From: an uncultured Bacilli bacterium
GTDB lineage: Bacteria; Bacillota_I; Bacilli_A; RFN20; CAG-826
Length of the DNA stretch: 64,000 nucleotides
Assembly (NCBI GenBank): GCA_934700895.1
Contig: CAKUXV010000002.1
Coordinates: forward strand, 1-64,000
Reading direction: 5' to 3'
Shown here: positions 42,181 to 51,043 of the stretch, one piece after another
How the letters are laid out: the number at the start of each line of letters is the position of its first letter
How positions within the stretch are numbered: position 1 is the first letter of the stretch
Translations under genes and position numbers: made by a program
Notes under the pieces: generated by a model
Databases searched by the model: none
Told to the model about the DNA's origin: nothing
What the model saw: the letters and a program-made list of their open reading frames with translations, nothing else

Positions 42181-43791
42181 GTGAATTCTAAATTGCTCGC
42201 GACGCTTAGCGTTGCAACGCTTCTATTAGCTGCATGCCGAGGAGGAGATAACCCCGCTTCCAGCACCGCAACTTCGGCCACCACTAGCGAAGATACCACC
42301 GCCACTAAAGCCGAGGCCCTGTTTTCACAATTCGCCGAAAAATGCGAATCCAACAATGCGACCATCAAAGTCGAAGAAATCAGCAAAACGGAAACGATGC
42401 ATATCTTTGATTACTATTTCTTCGGCGAAAAGGCCCAATATCAGGCTTTCACCCCGGAGATGAAAGAAGCCTATACTACCCAATATCCGGGAGAAACTCT
42501 CGAAGATTCTGGTATTTTGATTAACGGAGAGCAAGGCGCGTTCTCGTTTACCCTCGATGCCTCTGGCGACGTGAACATCGGCTCGCCTCTAGGCAAAGGC
42601 AACACCCTTCAAGAGCTTTCTGCCTATGGCCCGGCCATGTTAGGAAACCGTGAACTTTATACTCTCACCGAAGACCCTAATCACTTTGATTCGGCCACAG
42701 CAAACGATGCGATGGCTGCGGCTTCTTATTGGCTCCCTGTCCTCGGGCTTCGTTCCTCTTACGCCTCGATGGCTAATGACTTTGATTTGTTGATTAGCGA
42801 TGATCTCAGCGAAATCGTCTGCACGATCGAACTCGTCGACGATAACGGAGGCCGTGTGAATTATCGTGGCACCGTGACCGCGATGGGCGCGACTACCCCG
42901 ACGGGCAAACTTGCCTCCTATCTGGCTTCCCCGGACTATCTCCCCGCCCCGAGCACCTTCCAATCCACGGCCGCCTCTTATCTAGCCACCTTCAAAGAAG
43001 CGGGAGCGGCTCTCCCCTTCCCCACGGGCGTTGATGCCCAATATGACGAAGCGGTTTATGACGGCGTCCTCCAAATCGTGGATTCGGGAAAAAATCTTGT
43101 CAAATCCTATACGAAGCAATTGACCGACGCGGGATTTGAAGCCAAACTCGTCAAGAAATCCGATGGATCGTTCGTGACCCAGTATAGCATCGCTTCCGAA
43201 GCCGAAGAAAGCGACCTCTCCTACAAGAGCGCTTCCCTCACCGTCGTGGTTTCTTATTCCTCTGGAACTTCCTATATCGTTGTCATGGGACGCGTTTTGT
43301 ACCGCGACCTCGCCGTGGCTAACGAGCAGCTCCTTGCTTGGAATACGGGCGCGATGAACACCAAGTACCAACTCAATATGAATTACGTCGCTCTTGGCGG
43401 ATCAGAAAAAATCCTCTCCGTTGAAAGCGAAGACATGACGACGACCTATCAAAGCGTCTTGGCCCAATACGGAATTAGCGACTACGTCTATTTTGCCTGG
43501 GGAGCATCTGTAGAAATCCCTTCGAAAGAAGATGCGATTGCCTGGGCCGCAGAACAACTCACGGCCTATGTGAATGCCTCTTTCACCAACGACGGCAATT
43601 ACACGTTGGACGGCAAAGGCTATGCCTATTGCTACAAGACGGAAGCGACCTATGGCACGGAAATTGCCTTGAAATTCAGCCTCCTCAACGATGATAAAGG
43701 CGAATATAGCGGCATTGTCTCCGTTGAAGCCATGGTTGGCTATTACGAAATTATCGATTCGTTCATGAAAGTCGATCCGAACGCAGAATAA
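42181..43791 (+). CDS. Large lipoprotein of unknown function
   Basis: 536 aa. The start is GTG 42181, 11 nt behind AAGGAG; an in-frame extension to 42094 would bury the signal peptide. Lipobox LLLAAC with Cys19, then an Ala/Thr/Ser linker. The mature part resembles the 494-aa lipoprotein at 28362-29846: IFDYYFFGEKAQYQAFTPEMKEAY, YASMANDFDLLISDDLSEIVCTIELVD, ASYLATFKEAGAALPFPTGVDAQYDEAVYDG, and the KQLTDAGFEAKLVKKSDGSF unit. Probably surface-exposed; function unknown. It is 9 bp upstream of the 1056-aa lipoprotein gene and forms an operon with it. Confidence 0.83.
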   Translation: MNSKLLATLSVATLLLAACRGGDNPASSTATSATTSEDTTATKAEALFSQFAEKCESNNATIKVEEISKTETMHIFDYYFFGEKAQYQAFTPEMKEAYTTQYPGETLEDSGILINGEQGAFSFTLDASGDVNIGSPLGKGNTLQELSAYGPAMLGNRELYTLTEDPNHFDSATANDAMAAASYWLPVLGLRSSYASMANDFDLLISDDLSEIVCTIELVDDNGGRVNYRGTVTAMGATTPTGKLASYLASPDYLPAPSTFQSTAASYLATFKEAGAALPFPTGVDAQYDEAVYDGVLQIVDSGKNLVKSYTKQLTDAGFEAKLVKKSDGSFVTQYSIASEAEESDLSYKSASLTVVVSYSSGTSYIVVMGRVLYRDLAVANEQLLAWNTGAMNTKYQLNMNYVALGGSEKILSVESEDMTTTYQSVLAQYGISDYVYFAWGASVEIPSKEDAIAWAAEQLTAYVNASFTNDGNYTLDGKGYAYCYKTEATYGTEIALKFSLLNDDKGEYSGIVSVEAMVGYYEIIDSFMKVDPNAE

Positions 43792-43800
43792 GGAGCGCTT

Positions 43801-46800
43801 ATGAAACATATTCCGATGCATTTGCTGTGTCTTAGCAGTTTGTTCGCTCTAGGACTCACTTCTTGCGGTGGGGGGGATTCCTCCTCCAGTAGCGGGGGCG
43901 AAGACATTTCGATTGACGATTCGGGCGATATGCTCGGAAACGGAACCAAAGAAAATCCCTATGTTCCTTTAAATGCGGACCATTGGGAAGCCCTCGAACC
44001 CCTTATCACCGGCACCCAAATCCAATACATTGAACTAAAGAAGGACTTGGATCTTACTTCCATTCGGCATTATGAACCGCTAGGTTCAAAAGCCACGCCG
44101 GTTTTTGCCCATATCAACGGCAACGGCCACACGATTAAATACGTCATTGACGAAACCCTAAAAGGGGACCGGTATGGCCTATTTGCCGATTTTAGCGGCG
44201 TTGCTGAAAACCTCGTTGTCGATGGCAATATTGAAGCGACATCTGGAGAACATGGCGGATATTGCGGCATTTTTGCCGGGGAAATCGAAACTCCAAAGGA
44301 TTACGATAACCCCGTTAATACGGAACTCCGCTATTTAACCGTCAAAGGCAAAATCCATATGGAAGATAATGTTTCTTCCAATCAGGATTCCGTTTCGGCA
44401 GGAGGAGTGACCGGCCATACCTATGCGACGATGGGCACGACGGTGCTCATGGATGGCATCGATTCGAGCGTTGATCTTTTGATTGAAACGACGAATGGAT
44501 GCGCTGGGGGACTGGTTGGAGAAACCTGGACCAATTTCAACGAAGGGTACACTTGGTTTAACAATTCTTATATTCATTCTTCCTCGATTCAGGCGCCAAA
44601 CCTCGCTGGAGGAGCGGTTGGTTATCTCTATTTCAATGGCTCGGTTGTGAATACCGTCGTTAACGTGGATCTAGTCGAAGCGACTTTCGCTGGCGAAACC
44701 ATGTCGGTAGCCGGTGGGCTTGTTGGCAACAGCGGGGTCGAAACGGCGATGATGCATAATATCGTCGCGGCCAAACGTATCAAAACCTCACGTGCCGGAG
44801 CTTTTAAAGACTACATTTCTGGCGGTCAGATTTTAGGTTATACCCAATACGAGGAAGGCGGTTTTGACATGGAACGCACTTCCAAGAAGAGTTTGAATCG
44901 CGAGAATTATTATCTTTCCTCCAACGAACTTTCTACGGCCTCCACCTATGGGTATGGTTCGGGAAAAGCCATTGAGATGAAGGATTTGAAGAAAGAATTC
45001 TTCCATGCGAATTCCTTTGATTCCTATGCTTGGGACTTAAACGATGGCCAATTCCCAAGCCGCGTGGATGTTTTTGCAACCTGGGCGAAAAACCGTCTCC
45101 AAAAAGGAACGATTACCCTCCATGCGAATAATGGGACCGACGAAAAGACCGTTTATGATGTGAGCCTTGGTTCCAATTTGGTTTTGAAGGATCAGCCTTA
45201 TGCCTACGAAGGGCATAACCTCATTGGAATTGCTTACGATGAAAAAGGCGAAGACCGTTATCGTCCTTATCTCCCCGTCAATACGTCGATGGACGTCTAT
45301 GATGGATGGTTCTATTCGGCTAAATATGTGGGCTATTTCTATGGCGGTGCCAATATGCCACTATTCTATTTCAACGCGGATGGAACCGGACTTGCCTTTG
45401 AAGACACAGGCTTCATCGATACGGATTTAACCTGGTGGAGCGATGGCTCTCATCTTGTGGTCGAAGGCGAATCGACTGGTCAACTATTTGGCCGACTCAC
45501 CAACCAAGGCTCGGAAGTCATTCAACTTGATTTTCTTCAAACCGCCTGCAACTTCGTCCATTTGGGAAGCAACGCCTCCATTGTTAAGGAGTTTGGCTAT
45601 TATAAATCTAGCAGTGGGGAAACCCTCTTCCTCGGTGGAGGGTCGGGGTATGTCCAAACCTCCAAAGGCCAATCGACGTTCACTTATGAAAAAGGAAGTG
45701 ACGGAAGCTGCGTTTTGGCCTTTAGCGAAAACATGCAATTTGTTAGCGGATCAGGAACCTGCAGTGGCGGAACGGCTTCGTTTACGTTCGTGGATTCGGA
45801 GAAGAAGTCCGTTTCCCTCACCTTCACCACGGATTCCGGGATTCCCGATTACAGCAAACTTTCGATTGCCCAATCCTATTATTTCTATGGCATGAATAGC
45901 CAAATGCGCATGGATATCGATAGTAACGGCAACATCCGTTACCGTTCCCGCGTCAAAGAAAGCGGCGTTTACACGGACGAATACAACGATTTGCCCGCGG
46001 ATCGCGGATCGTTACGCGAAATTGGTTCCTACCATATCGTGACGGCAAATTACGCCTATGTTCCTAGCGGCGTCTTAACTTTTGATGAGGCCAAAGGCGA
46101 ACTATATAACGCGACCGGCCGTCATTATGCCAACGCCAAGACGCGCGTTATCCAGGCTTTGTCGACATCGGAAACTAAAGAGGCGGACAATACCTACGTC
46201 TATGCCCTAGAAGATGGCAGCTACCGCGCCTTTATTAAGGGCAAATACATCGCGATTGCCGATATCAAGATTTCTTCGCTTGAAGAAGGTTCGCGCATTG
46301 AAATTGAAGGCAAGAAGTACTTGGTGGAAAATTCAGCGCTTGTCGATATGTCGACTTTAGCGGAAGAAAACCCGAATCCTTCTAAGATTTACGGAGAATA
46401 TATCGAAAAGGCCGGCGGAGCTCAAACTTCGAACATTTTAACCCTAGGGGAAAATAACAAGGGGACCCTTGCGACTTCTAGTGGGGTTCAAACCTTCTCC
46501 TATTATTATGATGTGAATGAGCAAGTCGTCTTCCATATCGGCAAGAACACTTACACCCTTATTTTCGATCCTTCTACCTCGAAATTATCGGGGACTCGTT
46601 TCACCGATAACGGCTTTGATGCCGACTCGGTGACGACCACGATGGTTTATGAGAAGAAGAAAGCCACCACGACTTCGACGATGGTTGGTGAATTTGAAGG
46701 AACGATCAGTGGCGGAGTGGTTTATCGCTTCAAAATCACCAAAAACAAAGCCGTTTCCTTTACCTATGGCGCCCAAACGGCCCCCATTAACGCGCTTAAA

Positions 46801-46971
46801 GTCAGCGGAGAACTTTCTTCCAATTCCTTAACCTGCGAATTCGGACAGCTTTTCGGTGGAGGAGATGGCGCCACGGCCGTGCTCACCTATAACCCCGACC
46901 TTGACCAATTGAGCGTTCAATTTAGCGGTGACCTTTCTACCAGCGTCATCTGTAACCGCGTCGCTGCTTAA
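43801..46971 (+). CDS. Very large lipoprotein with a GLUG-like beta-helix N-terminal half
   Basis: 1056 aa, ATG 43801 with AAGGAG. Lipobox LGLTSC with Cys22 and a Gly/Ser linker. Residues about 50-400 look like a right-handed beta helix with GLUG-like turns (HINGNGHTIKYVIDETLKGDRYGLFADFSGVAENLVVDG, GGYCGIFAG, NGCAGGLVGETW, AGGAVGYLYFNGSVVNTVVNVDL, VAGGLVGNSG). Then an InlB-like segment (KGTITLHANNGTDEKTVYDVSLGSNLVLKDQPYAYEGHNLIGIAYDEKG) and several lipocalin-like beta units with GYYKSSSGETLFLGGGSGYVQTSKGQSTFTYE. Such proteins act as adhesins or glycan-binding surface proteins; that role is inferred. Confidence 0.85.
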   Translation: MKHIPMHLLCLSSLFALGLTSCGGGDSSSSSGGEDISIDDSGDMLGNGTKENPYVPLNADHWEALEPLITGTQIQYIELKKDLDLTSIRHYEPLGSKATPVFAHINGNGHTIKYVIDETLKGDRYGLFADFSGVAENLVVDGNIEATSGEHGGYCGIFAGEIETPKDYDNPVNTELRYLTVKGKIHMEDNVSSNQDSVSAGGVTGHTYATMGTTVLMDGIDSSVDLLIETTNGCAGGLVGETWTNFNEGYTWFNNSYIHSSSIQAPNLAGGAVGYLYFNGSVVNTVVNVDLVEATFAGETMSVAGGLVGNSGVETAMMHNIVAAKRIKTSRAGAFKDYISGGQILGYTQYEEGGFDMERTSKKSLNRENYYLSSNELSTASTYGYGSGKAIEMKDLKKEFFHANSFDSYAWDLNDGQFPSRVDVFATWAKNRLQKGTITLHANNGTDEKTVYDVSLGSNLVLKDQPYAYEGHNLIGIAYDEKGEDRYRPYLPVNTSMDVYDGWFYSAKYVGYFYGGANMPLFYFNADGTGLAFEDTGFIDTDLTWWSDGSHLVVEGESTGQLFGRLTNQGSEVIQLDFLQTACNFVHLGSNASIVKEFGYYKSSSGETLFLGGGSGYVQTSKGQSTFTYEKGSDGSCVLAFSENMQFVSGSGTCSGGTASFTFVDSEKKSVSLTFTTDSGIPDYSKLSIAQSYYFYGMNSQMRMDIDSNGNIRYRSRVKESGVYTDEYNDLPADRGSLREIGSYHIVTANYAYVPSGVLTFDEAKGELYNATGRHYANAKTRVIQALSTSETKEADNTYVYALEDGSYRAFIKGKYIAIADIKISSLEEGSRIEIEGKKYLVENSALVDMSTLAEENPNPSKIYGEYIEKAGGAQTSNILTLGENNKGTLATSSGVQTFSYYYDVNEQVVFHIGKNTYTLIFDPSTSKLSGTRFTDNGFDADSVTTTMVYEKKKATTTSTMVGEFEGTISGGVVYRFKITKNKAVSFTYGAQTAPINALKVSGELSSNSLTCEFGQLFGGGDGATAVLTYNPDLDQLSVQFSGDLSTSVICNRVAA

Positions 46972-46984
46972 TTTCAAATCCTTT

Positions 46985-47008
46985 GGGGCGCCCCTGCGCC
47001 CCTTTTTT
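46985..47008 (+). terminator. Intrinsic terminator between two lipoprotein genes
   Basis: GGGGCG-cccctg-CGCCCC followed by T6. It sits directly before the GGAGG of the next gene (47009-47013), so downstream expression needs read-through or a promoter inside the preceding gene. Confidence 0.85.
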
Positions 47009-47021
47009 GGAGGTATCTATT

Positions 47022-50000
47022 ATGAAAAAATCGCTTCGAATCTATTCCCTGACGTTTCTTTTTTCTACGTTAGCCCTCGCTTCTTGTGGAGGAGGGAATG
47101 AAACGAATTCGAGTTCTAGCCCCTCGTCCTCTTCCAGTAGCAGCGAGCCGATTAAAATCGAAGAAGACCAAACGGGGAAACGGGCTTATTTTGGCGATGC
47201 CTCGACCTTTACCCAGTTTTCTTCCCGCTTTGGCTTCCGTTTTTTGGATAAGCGGAACGGAAGCGCGGACATCAGCCTCTTCGTTGGCCTTGATGGCTTG
47301 CCTACTTCCGGGAAAGTCGTTTCTTCTTCGAACAACGAATCCTTCCAAACGGTCTCCGAACTTGAATTCGCCTATTCGAGCCTTTTTGACACTTCCTCCA
47401 TTTATTGGGATAAGGAAATGGACTTCGAACCTTCTTATTATCTTTCTTATACCTTTGAAAACGTTCAAGAAGAAGCCTGGTTCGATACGATGGAATTTTC
47501 CTTTGAAATTGGAGATATAAAGGCAGAATTCCCTGTTTTCAATCCTTTTGCCATCCAAGCTAAACGAAGCGAAGAAAGCGTAGCGTTTACCTTGGTTAAT
47601 GGAGCTTATTCTGCTTATAAGAAGAACAACAAAATTCAAAAAGCCATCGTCCCCGCTTATGCCTACGCTTTGAATGGCATGGTCGCCGAGAATAAAGGCG
47701 ATATCCAGGCTTTAGGAACGGCAAGCTCCTATGAAGGGGCTTTCCAAGACTGTGTGGAACTCGAATCCATCGAAATCCCTTCTAGCATCCTTTCCATCGA
47801 GCAAAATGCTTTTAAAGGCACACCAAAACTTCGCTCGATTACTCTTCCTTCCTCTTTGGAATCTATAGGAACGGAGGCGTTTGGGGCGGGGAATGACTTC
47901 GATGAAATCGTTTATGAAGCCAAAAACTTGGTTTCAGCTTCTACGATTGTTTCTTCGGGTCAACTCCCCTTGCTCCGTTTATCGAAATCCGTCGAATCCC
48001 TTCCGATGCGCTTTTTCGCCGAAGGGGCGGAACCTTTGAAAATTGTTTACGAAGGAACGGAAGAAGAATTCTTGAAACTTAAAACCAAAAAGAACCAGAA
48101 CAACGGTTTCTTTATCCAAAATGTTTTTTGTTCCGATTCTAAAATCGCCCATGTTACCTTCCACCTAGAAGGCGGGGAGCTTAACGGTAAGACCGAAGAC
48201 GTGAAGGCTGAAGTTTTAAGTGGCGGCTTCATCGATGATCCGGGCTTCCCGAGCAAAGAAGGCTATGCCTTTGAAGGGTGGTATACCGCTAAGAATGGCG
48301 AAGGAGAAAAAGCGAACCTCGAATCGGCTTTTGCTAAAGACACTGACCTTTATGCCTATTGGAGGGAACTTGGCCCTGGCTATTCGCTTAATAAGCCCAT
48401 CGATGTATCTGCGGGTGAATCGGTGACGTTTAAAACGGGTCGCGGATATGATTCGGGATATGTTCGCATCCATAAAGGAGAAGACGAAAAAGCGGATTTT
48501 ATCTATCTTTTTGCGGATAAAAACGCCTCGGAAATCGATCGGAATATCTCGGGGAGTTACGCTTCCTTTAACGGCACCTTCGATGTTTACGATTCTAACG
48601 GCAAAGAGGTGCCGTATGGAACGGATTCCTCCTATTCCAATGATTACGAAATCTATCCCGCTCAACGTCTTTTGGGAGGATATGGCATTCGCGTGTTCGT
48701 TAAGCCCGGTCAAAACTTTACGGTGCGCGCCCGCTTAAACGCGGATAAGTCTTATCCCGCCTATGGAAAATTAGTCGTTAATTGTTTGAAACAAGAACAA
48801 GACTGGTTTAGCGAAGCTAAGCCCATTCAAGGGACGGAAGAAATTGCTTTGACGACTAATACCTATTTCCAACGTCAATTCTATTCTTATGCATCCAATA
48901 AAGAAGAAGACAAAGCGATTGGATTAAAAATCCAAGGCATGTATTCGGTGAGCCTTGATATCTATACCCAAGAAGATGGCGGATCCTACGCCTTATATGG
49001 TTCCTTCAGCGGGGCAATTACCTCGAAGAAAACGTTCCATTTTGCCGCCAATAAAACCTACTATTTTGTCATCGGCGGGCGAGATGTGATGGATGCAAGC
49101 CAAAGCGTTTCTTTCTATCTGACCACCCCGGAACCTGGGACGACGGAAAGTAGCGCCGTTGCCTTAATCGAAGGGGCTGTCGCCTCGGTAGATTGTCGAA
49201 AGGAAACTTCGTTCTATTCGATTCATTTAGAGGAAAAGCGCGATTGCGTCTTTACTTTAAGCGGTGGCAACGACGAATACGCGAAGACGATTAAAGTCTA
49301 TCCCAAAGGAGAAGCGGATAACGTCGTTATCGAAAAAACCGAACCGAAGAAAACGGGCGGCAATTATGGATTCGGCGATTATGGAACGAGTTTTGACTCG
49401 GAAGCCATTATGGAACCGGGCGATTATATCGTCGCGGTGGGCTATGTTGGTAGTGGTGCTAGCCTCTTCTCGTTAAGCTATCGTTCTTATGTTCAAGGCG
49501 ATCGTTTTGCCTATCCTTATTCCATTTCCTCTTTGGAAGGAGAATTTAGTTTAGAAGCTTCTGAAACGGGCAAATATAGCGTAGCAACCTCTCCCTTTAC
49601 GGGATTCTATGAAGCTAAAGTTCCCGCATCCTTGAAGCAAGTCTCCTTATTAGACGAGAATCAAAACGTTACCCAGGTTGCTTTTGGAGGAGAAACGTTG
49701 AGGCTAAATTTAACGAAAGGCCAAACCATTCGTTTCTTGGCCCAAGGGTCTACTTCGTCTTTGAATTTTGTTGCGTCTACGAATAATAAAGATGGAGGAA
49801 ACGTCAACGACGCCCTTGTGATTGCTTTGAATCAGGAGCTCTGCCTCACTCCTTATCTAAAGAAAGAGAAAACGGACCATTTCTATGTTCGCTTCTCGGT
49901 AAGGGAAGAAGGGGATTATCGTCTCTATCCCCATTCCTTGGGCAACGGCTCTTATTCCTTCAATTCGGCTTCTAGAGTACAAGAAGATGGTTCTTTAAAG

Positions 50001-50942
50001 GCTTTGGATGCGAAAGAATATTCGACGACATCCGAATCTAGCCCCGTTCAAAATGGCTATACGGGACAATCCAGCGATTTCTTCGCGACCTTCCATTTAA
50101 CGGTCGGGGAATATGTCGTGGATATGACTCTCCCTGCGGCGAGCCAGGCCAAAGAATCGAGCATCCTTCGTTTTGAAAAGATTCTTGAAGGCGAAACGTT
50201 AGCAACGGCGAAGAACCTGGATATCACCCAAGATTTCGAAGTTCAAACTCACCGCGGCGCCCAATATTTCACCTATAAAGCTACGGAAGAAAAGAATGTC
50301 CATCTTGCTTTAACAGGAGACAACAAAGCAAATTTCACCCTTTATTACACCTACACGGAAAAGAATTTCTTAGGGGAAGACGTTACCAAACGCGTGACAC
50401 TTGCTGACCGTCTTTTAACCGATGATTACGTAGAATTTCAAACGATTCCCGGCATGACGTATTACATTACGGTTGCTTCTACCCAAGCAGGTACGTTAAA
50501 AGGTACAGCCAGTCATGTGGATCAAGTCGTCAATGGCTTGCTTCCCGAATTCCCCTATTCCTTTAATTTCCAAGAAAGAACGGATGATGGAGTAACCCGA
50601 ACTCTATCCGAACTTTCGCCCAGACAAAAGGCGAACCAAACCCTTTATTATGCGTTCACCATCCCCGTTTCTGGCACTTATTGCCTTTATACGGTTTCGT
50701 TAGGAGGAACCAAGAATAAAGGCGTAGATACCGCTTTCTCGTTATATGACGCGACGGGAAAGAAGAAACTTGGCGAAGGCAGCGACTGCGGTTATAGCCC
50801 CCGCCAAGGCACCTGCATCTATACGGATGACGATACTTTGGATGCAACGTTAACCGCGGGCACGACCTACCTTGTTCAACTCTGCAAAGGATTTGAAGTA
50901 GAAGGAATCAACCAAGCCTTCGGATATACCAAGATTGCTTAA
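47022..50942 (+). CDS. Giant lipoprotein with BspA-type LRR, InlB repeat and tandem PPC-like domains
   Basis: 1306 aa. I choose ATG 47022 (MKKSLRIYSLTF), 8 nt after GGAGG. Lipobox ALASC with Cys22, then a run of Ser. About 200-310: LRR_5/BspA-like repeats (AFQDCVELESIEIPSSILSIEQNAFKGTPKLRSITLPSSLESIGTEAF). About 385-450: one InlB/Flg_new repeat (VTFHLEGGELNGKTEDVKAEVLSGGFIDDPGFPSKEGYAFEGWYTAKNGEGE). About 455-1300: six or so beta-sandwich units resembling bacterial pre-peptidase C-terminal domains, each with a pattern like A-x-P-I or A-K-N-L followed by F-Y-S-Y or Y-F-T-Y. It probably extends from the cell surface and binds a polymer or host protein. Confidence 0.85.
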   Translation: MKKSLRIYSLTFLFSTLALASCGGGNETNSSSSPSSSSSSSEPIKIEEDQTGKRAYFGDASTFTQFSSRFGFRFLDKRNGSADISLFVGLDGLPTSGKVVSSSNNESFQTVSELEFAYSSLFDTSSIYWDKEMDFEPSYYLSYTFENVQEEAWFDTMEFSFEIGDIKAEFPVFNPFAIQAKRSEESVAFTLVNGAYSAYKKNNKIQKAIVPAYAYALNGMVAENKGDIQALGTASSYEGAFQDCVELESIEIPSSILSIEQNAFKGTPKLRSITLPSSLESIGTEAFGAGNDFDEIVYEAKNLVSASTIVSSGQLPLLRLSKSVESLPMRFFAEGAEPLKIVYEGTEEEFLKLKTKKNQNNGFFIQNVFCSDSKIAHVTFHLEGGELNGKTEDVKAEVLSGGFIDDPGFPSKEGYAFEGWYTAKNGEGEKANLESAFAKDTDLYAYWRELGPGYSLNKPIDVSAGESVTFKTGRGYDSGYVRIHKGEDEKADFIYLFADKNASEIDRNISGSYASFNGTFDVYDSNGKEVPYGTDSSYSNDYEIYPAQRLLGGYGIRVFVKPGQNFTVRARLNADKSYPAYGKLVVNCLKQEQDWFSEAKPIQGTEEIALTTNTYFQRQFYSYASNKEEDKAIGLKIQGMYSVSLDIYTQEDGGSYALYGSFSGAITSKKTFHFAANKTYYFVIGGRDVMDASQSVSFYLTTPEPGTTESSAVALIEGAVASVDCRKETSFYSIHLEEKRDCVFTLSGGNDEYAKTIKVYPKGEADNVVIEKTEPKKTGGNYGFGDYGTSFDSEAIMEPGDYIVAVGYVGSGASLFSLSYRSYVQGDRFAYPYSISSLEGEFSLEASETGKYSVATSPFTGFYEAKVPASLKQVSLLDENQNVTQVAFGGETLRLNLTKGQTIRFLAQGSTSSLNFVASTNNKDGGNVNDALVIALNQELCLTPYLKKEKTDHFYVRFSVREEGDYRLYPHSLGNGSYSFNSASRVQEDGSLKALDAKEYSTTSESSPVQNGYTGQSSDFFATFHLTVGEYVVDMTLPAASQAKESSILRFEKILEGETLATAKNLDITQDFEVQTHRGAQYFTYKATEEKNVHLALTGDNKANFTLYYTYTEKNFLGEDVTKRVTLADRLLTDDYVEFQTIPGMTYYITVASTQAGTLKGTASHVDQVVNGLLPEFPYSFNFQERTDDGVTRTLSELSPRQKANQTLYYAFTIPVSGTYCLYTVSLGGTKNKGVDTAFSLYDATGKKKLGEGSDCGYSPRQGTCIYTDDDTLDATLTAGTTYLVQLCKGFEVEGINQAFGYTKIA

Positions 50943-50947
50943 AGATT

Positions 50948-50976
50948 GGCCCCAGGGATTTTCCCCGGGGCTTTTT
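50948..50976 (+). terminator. Intrinsic terminator
   Basis: GGCCCC-AGGG and CCC-GGGGC pair around attttc, followed by T5. Confidence 0.85.
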
Positions 50977-50997
50977 ATATATAGCAAAGGATACGGC

Positions 50998-51030
50998 AAA
51001 AAGAAAAGGCGCGGATTTCTCCGTGCCTTT
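50998..51030 (-). terminator. Intrinsic terminator of the minus-strand lipoprotein gene
   Basis: On the minus strand AAAGGCACGGA-gaaa-TCCGCGCCTTTT, followed by CTTTTT. Confidence 0.85.
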
Positions 51031-51043
51031 CGTATTGTGATGA

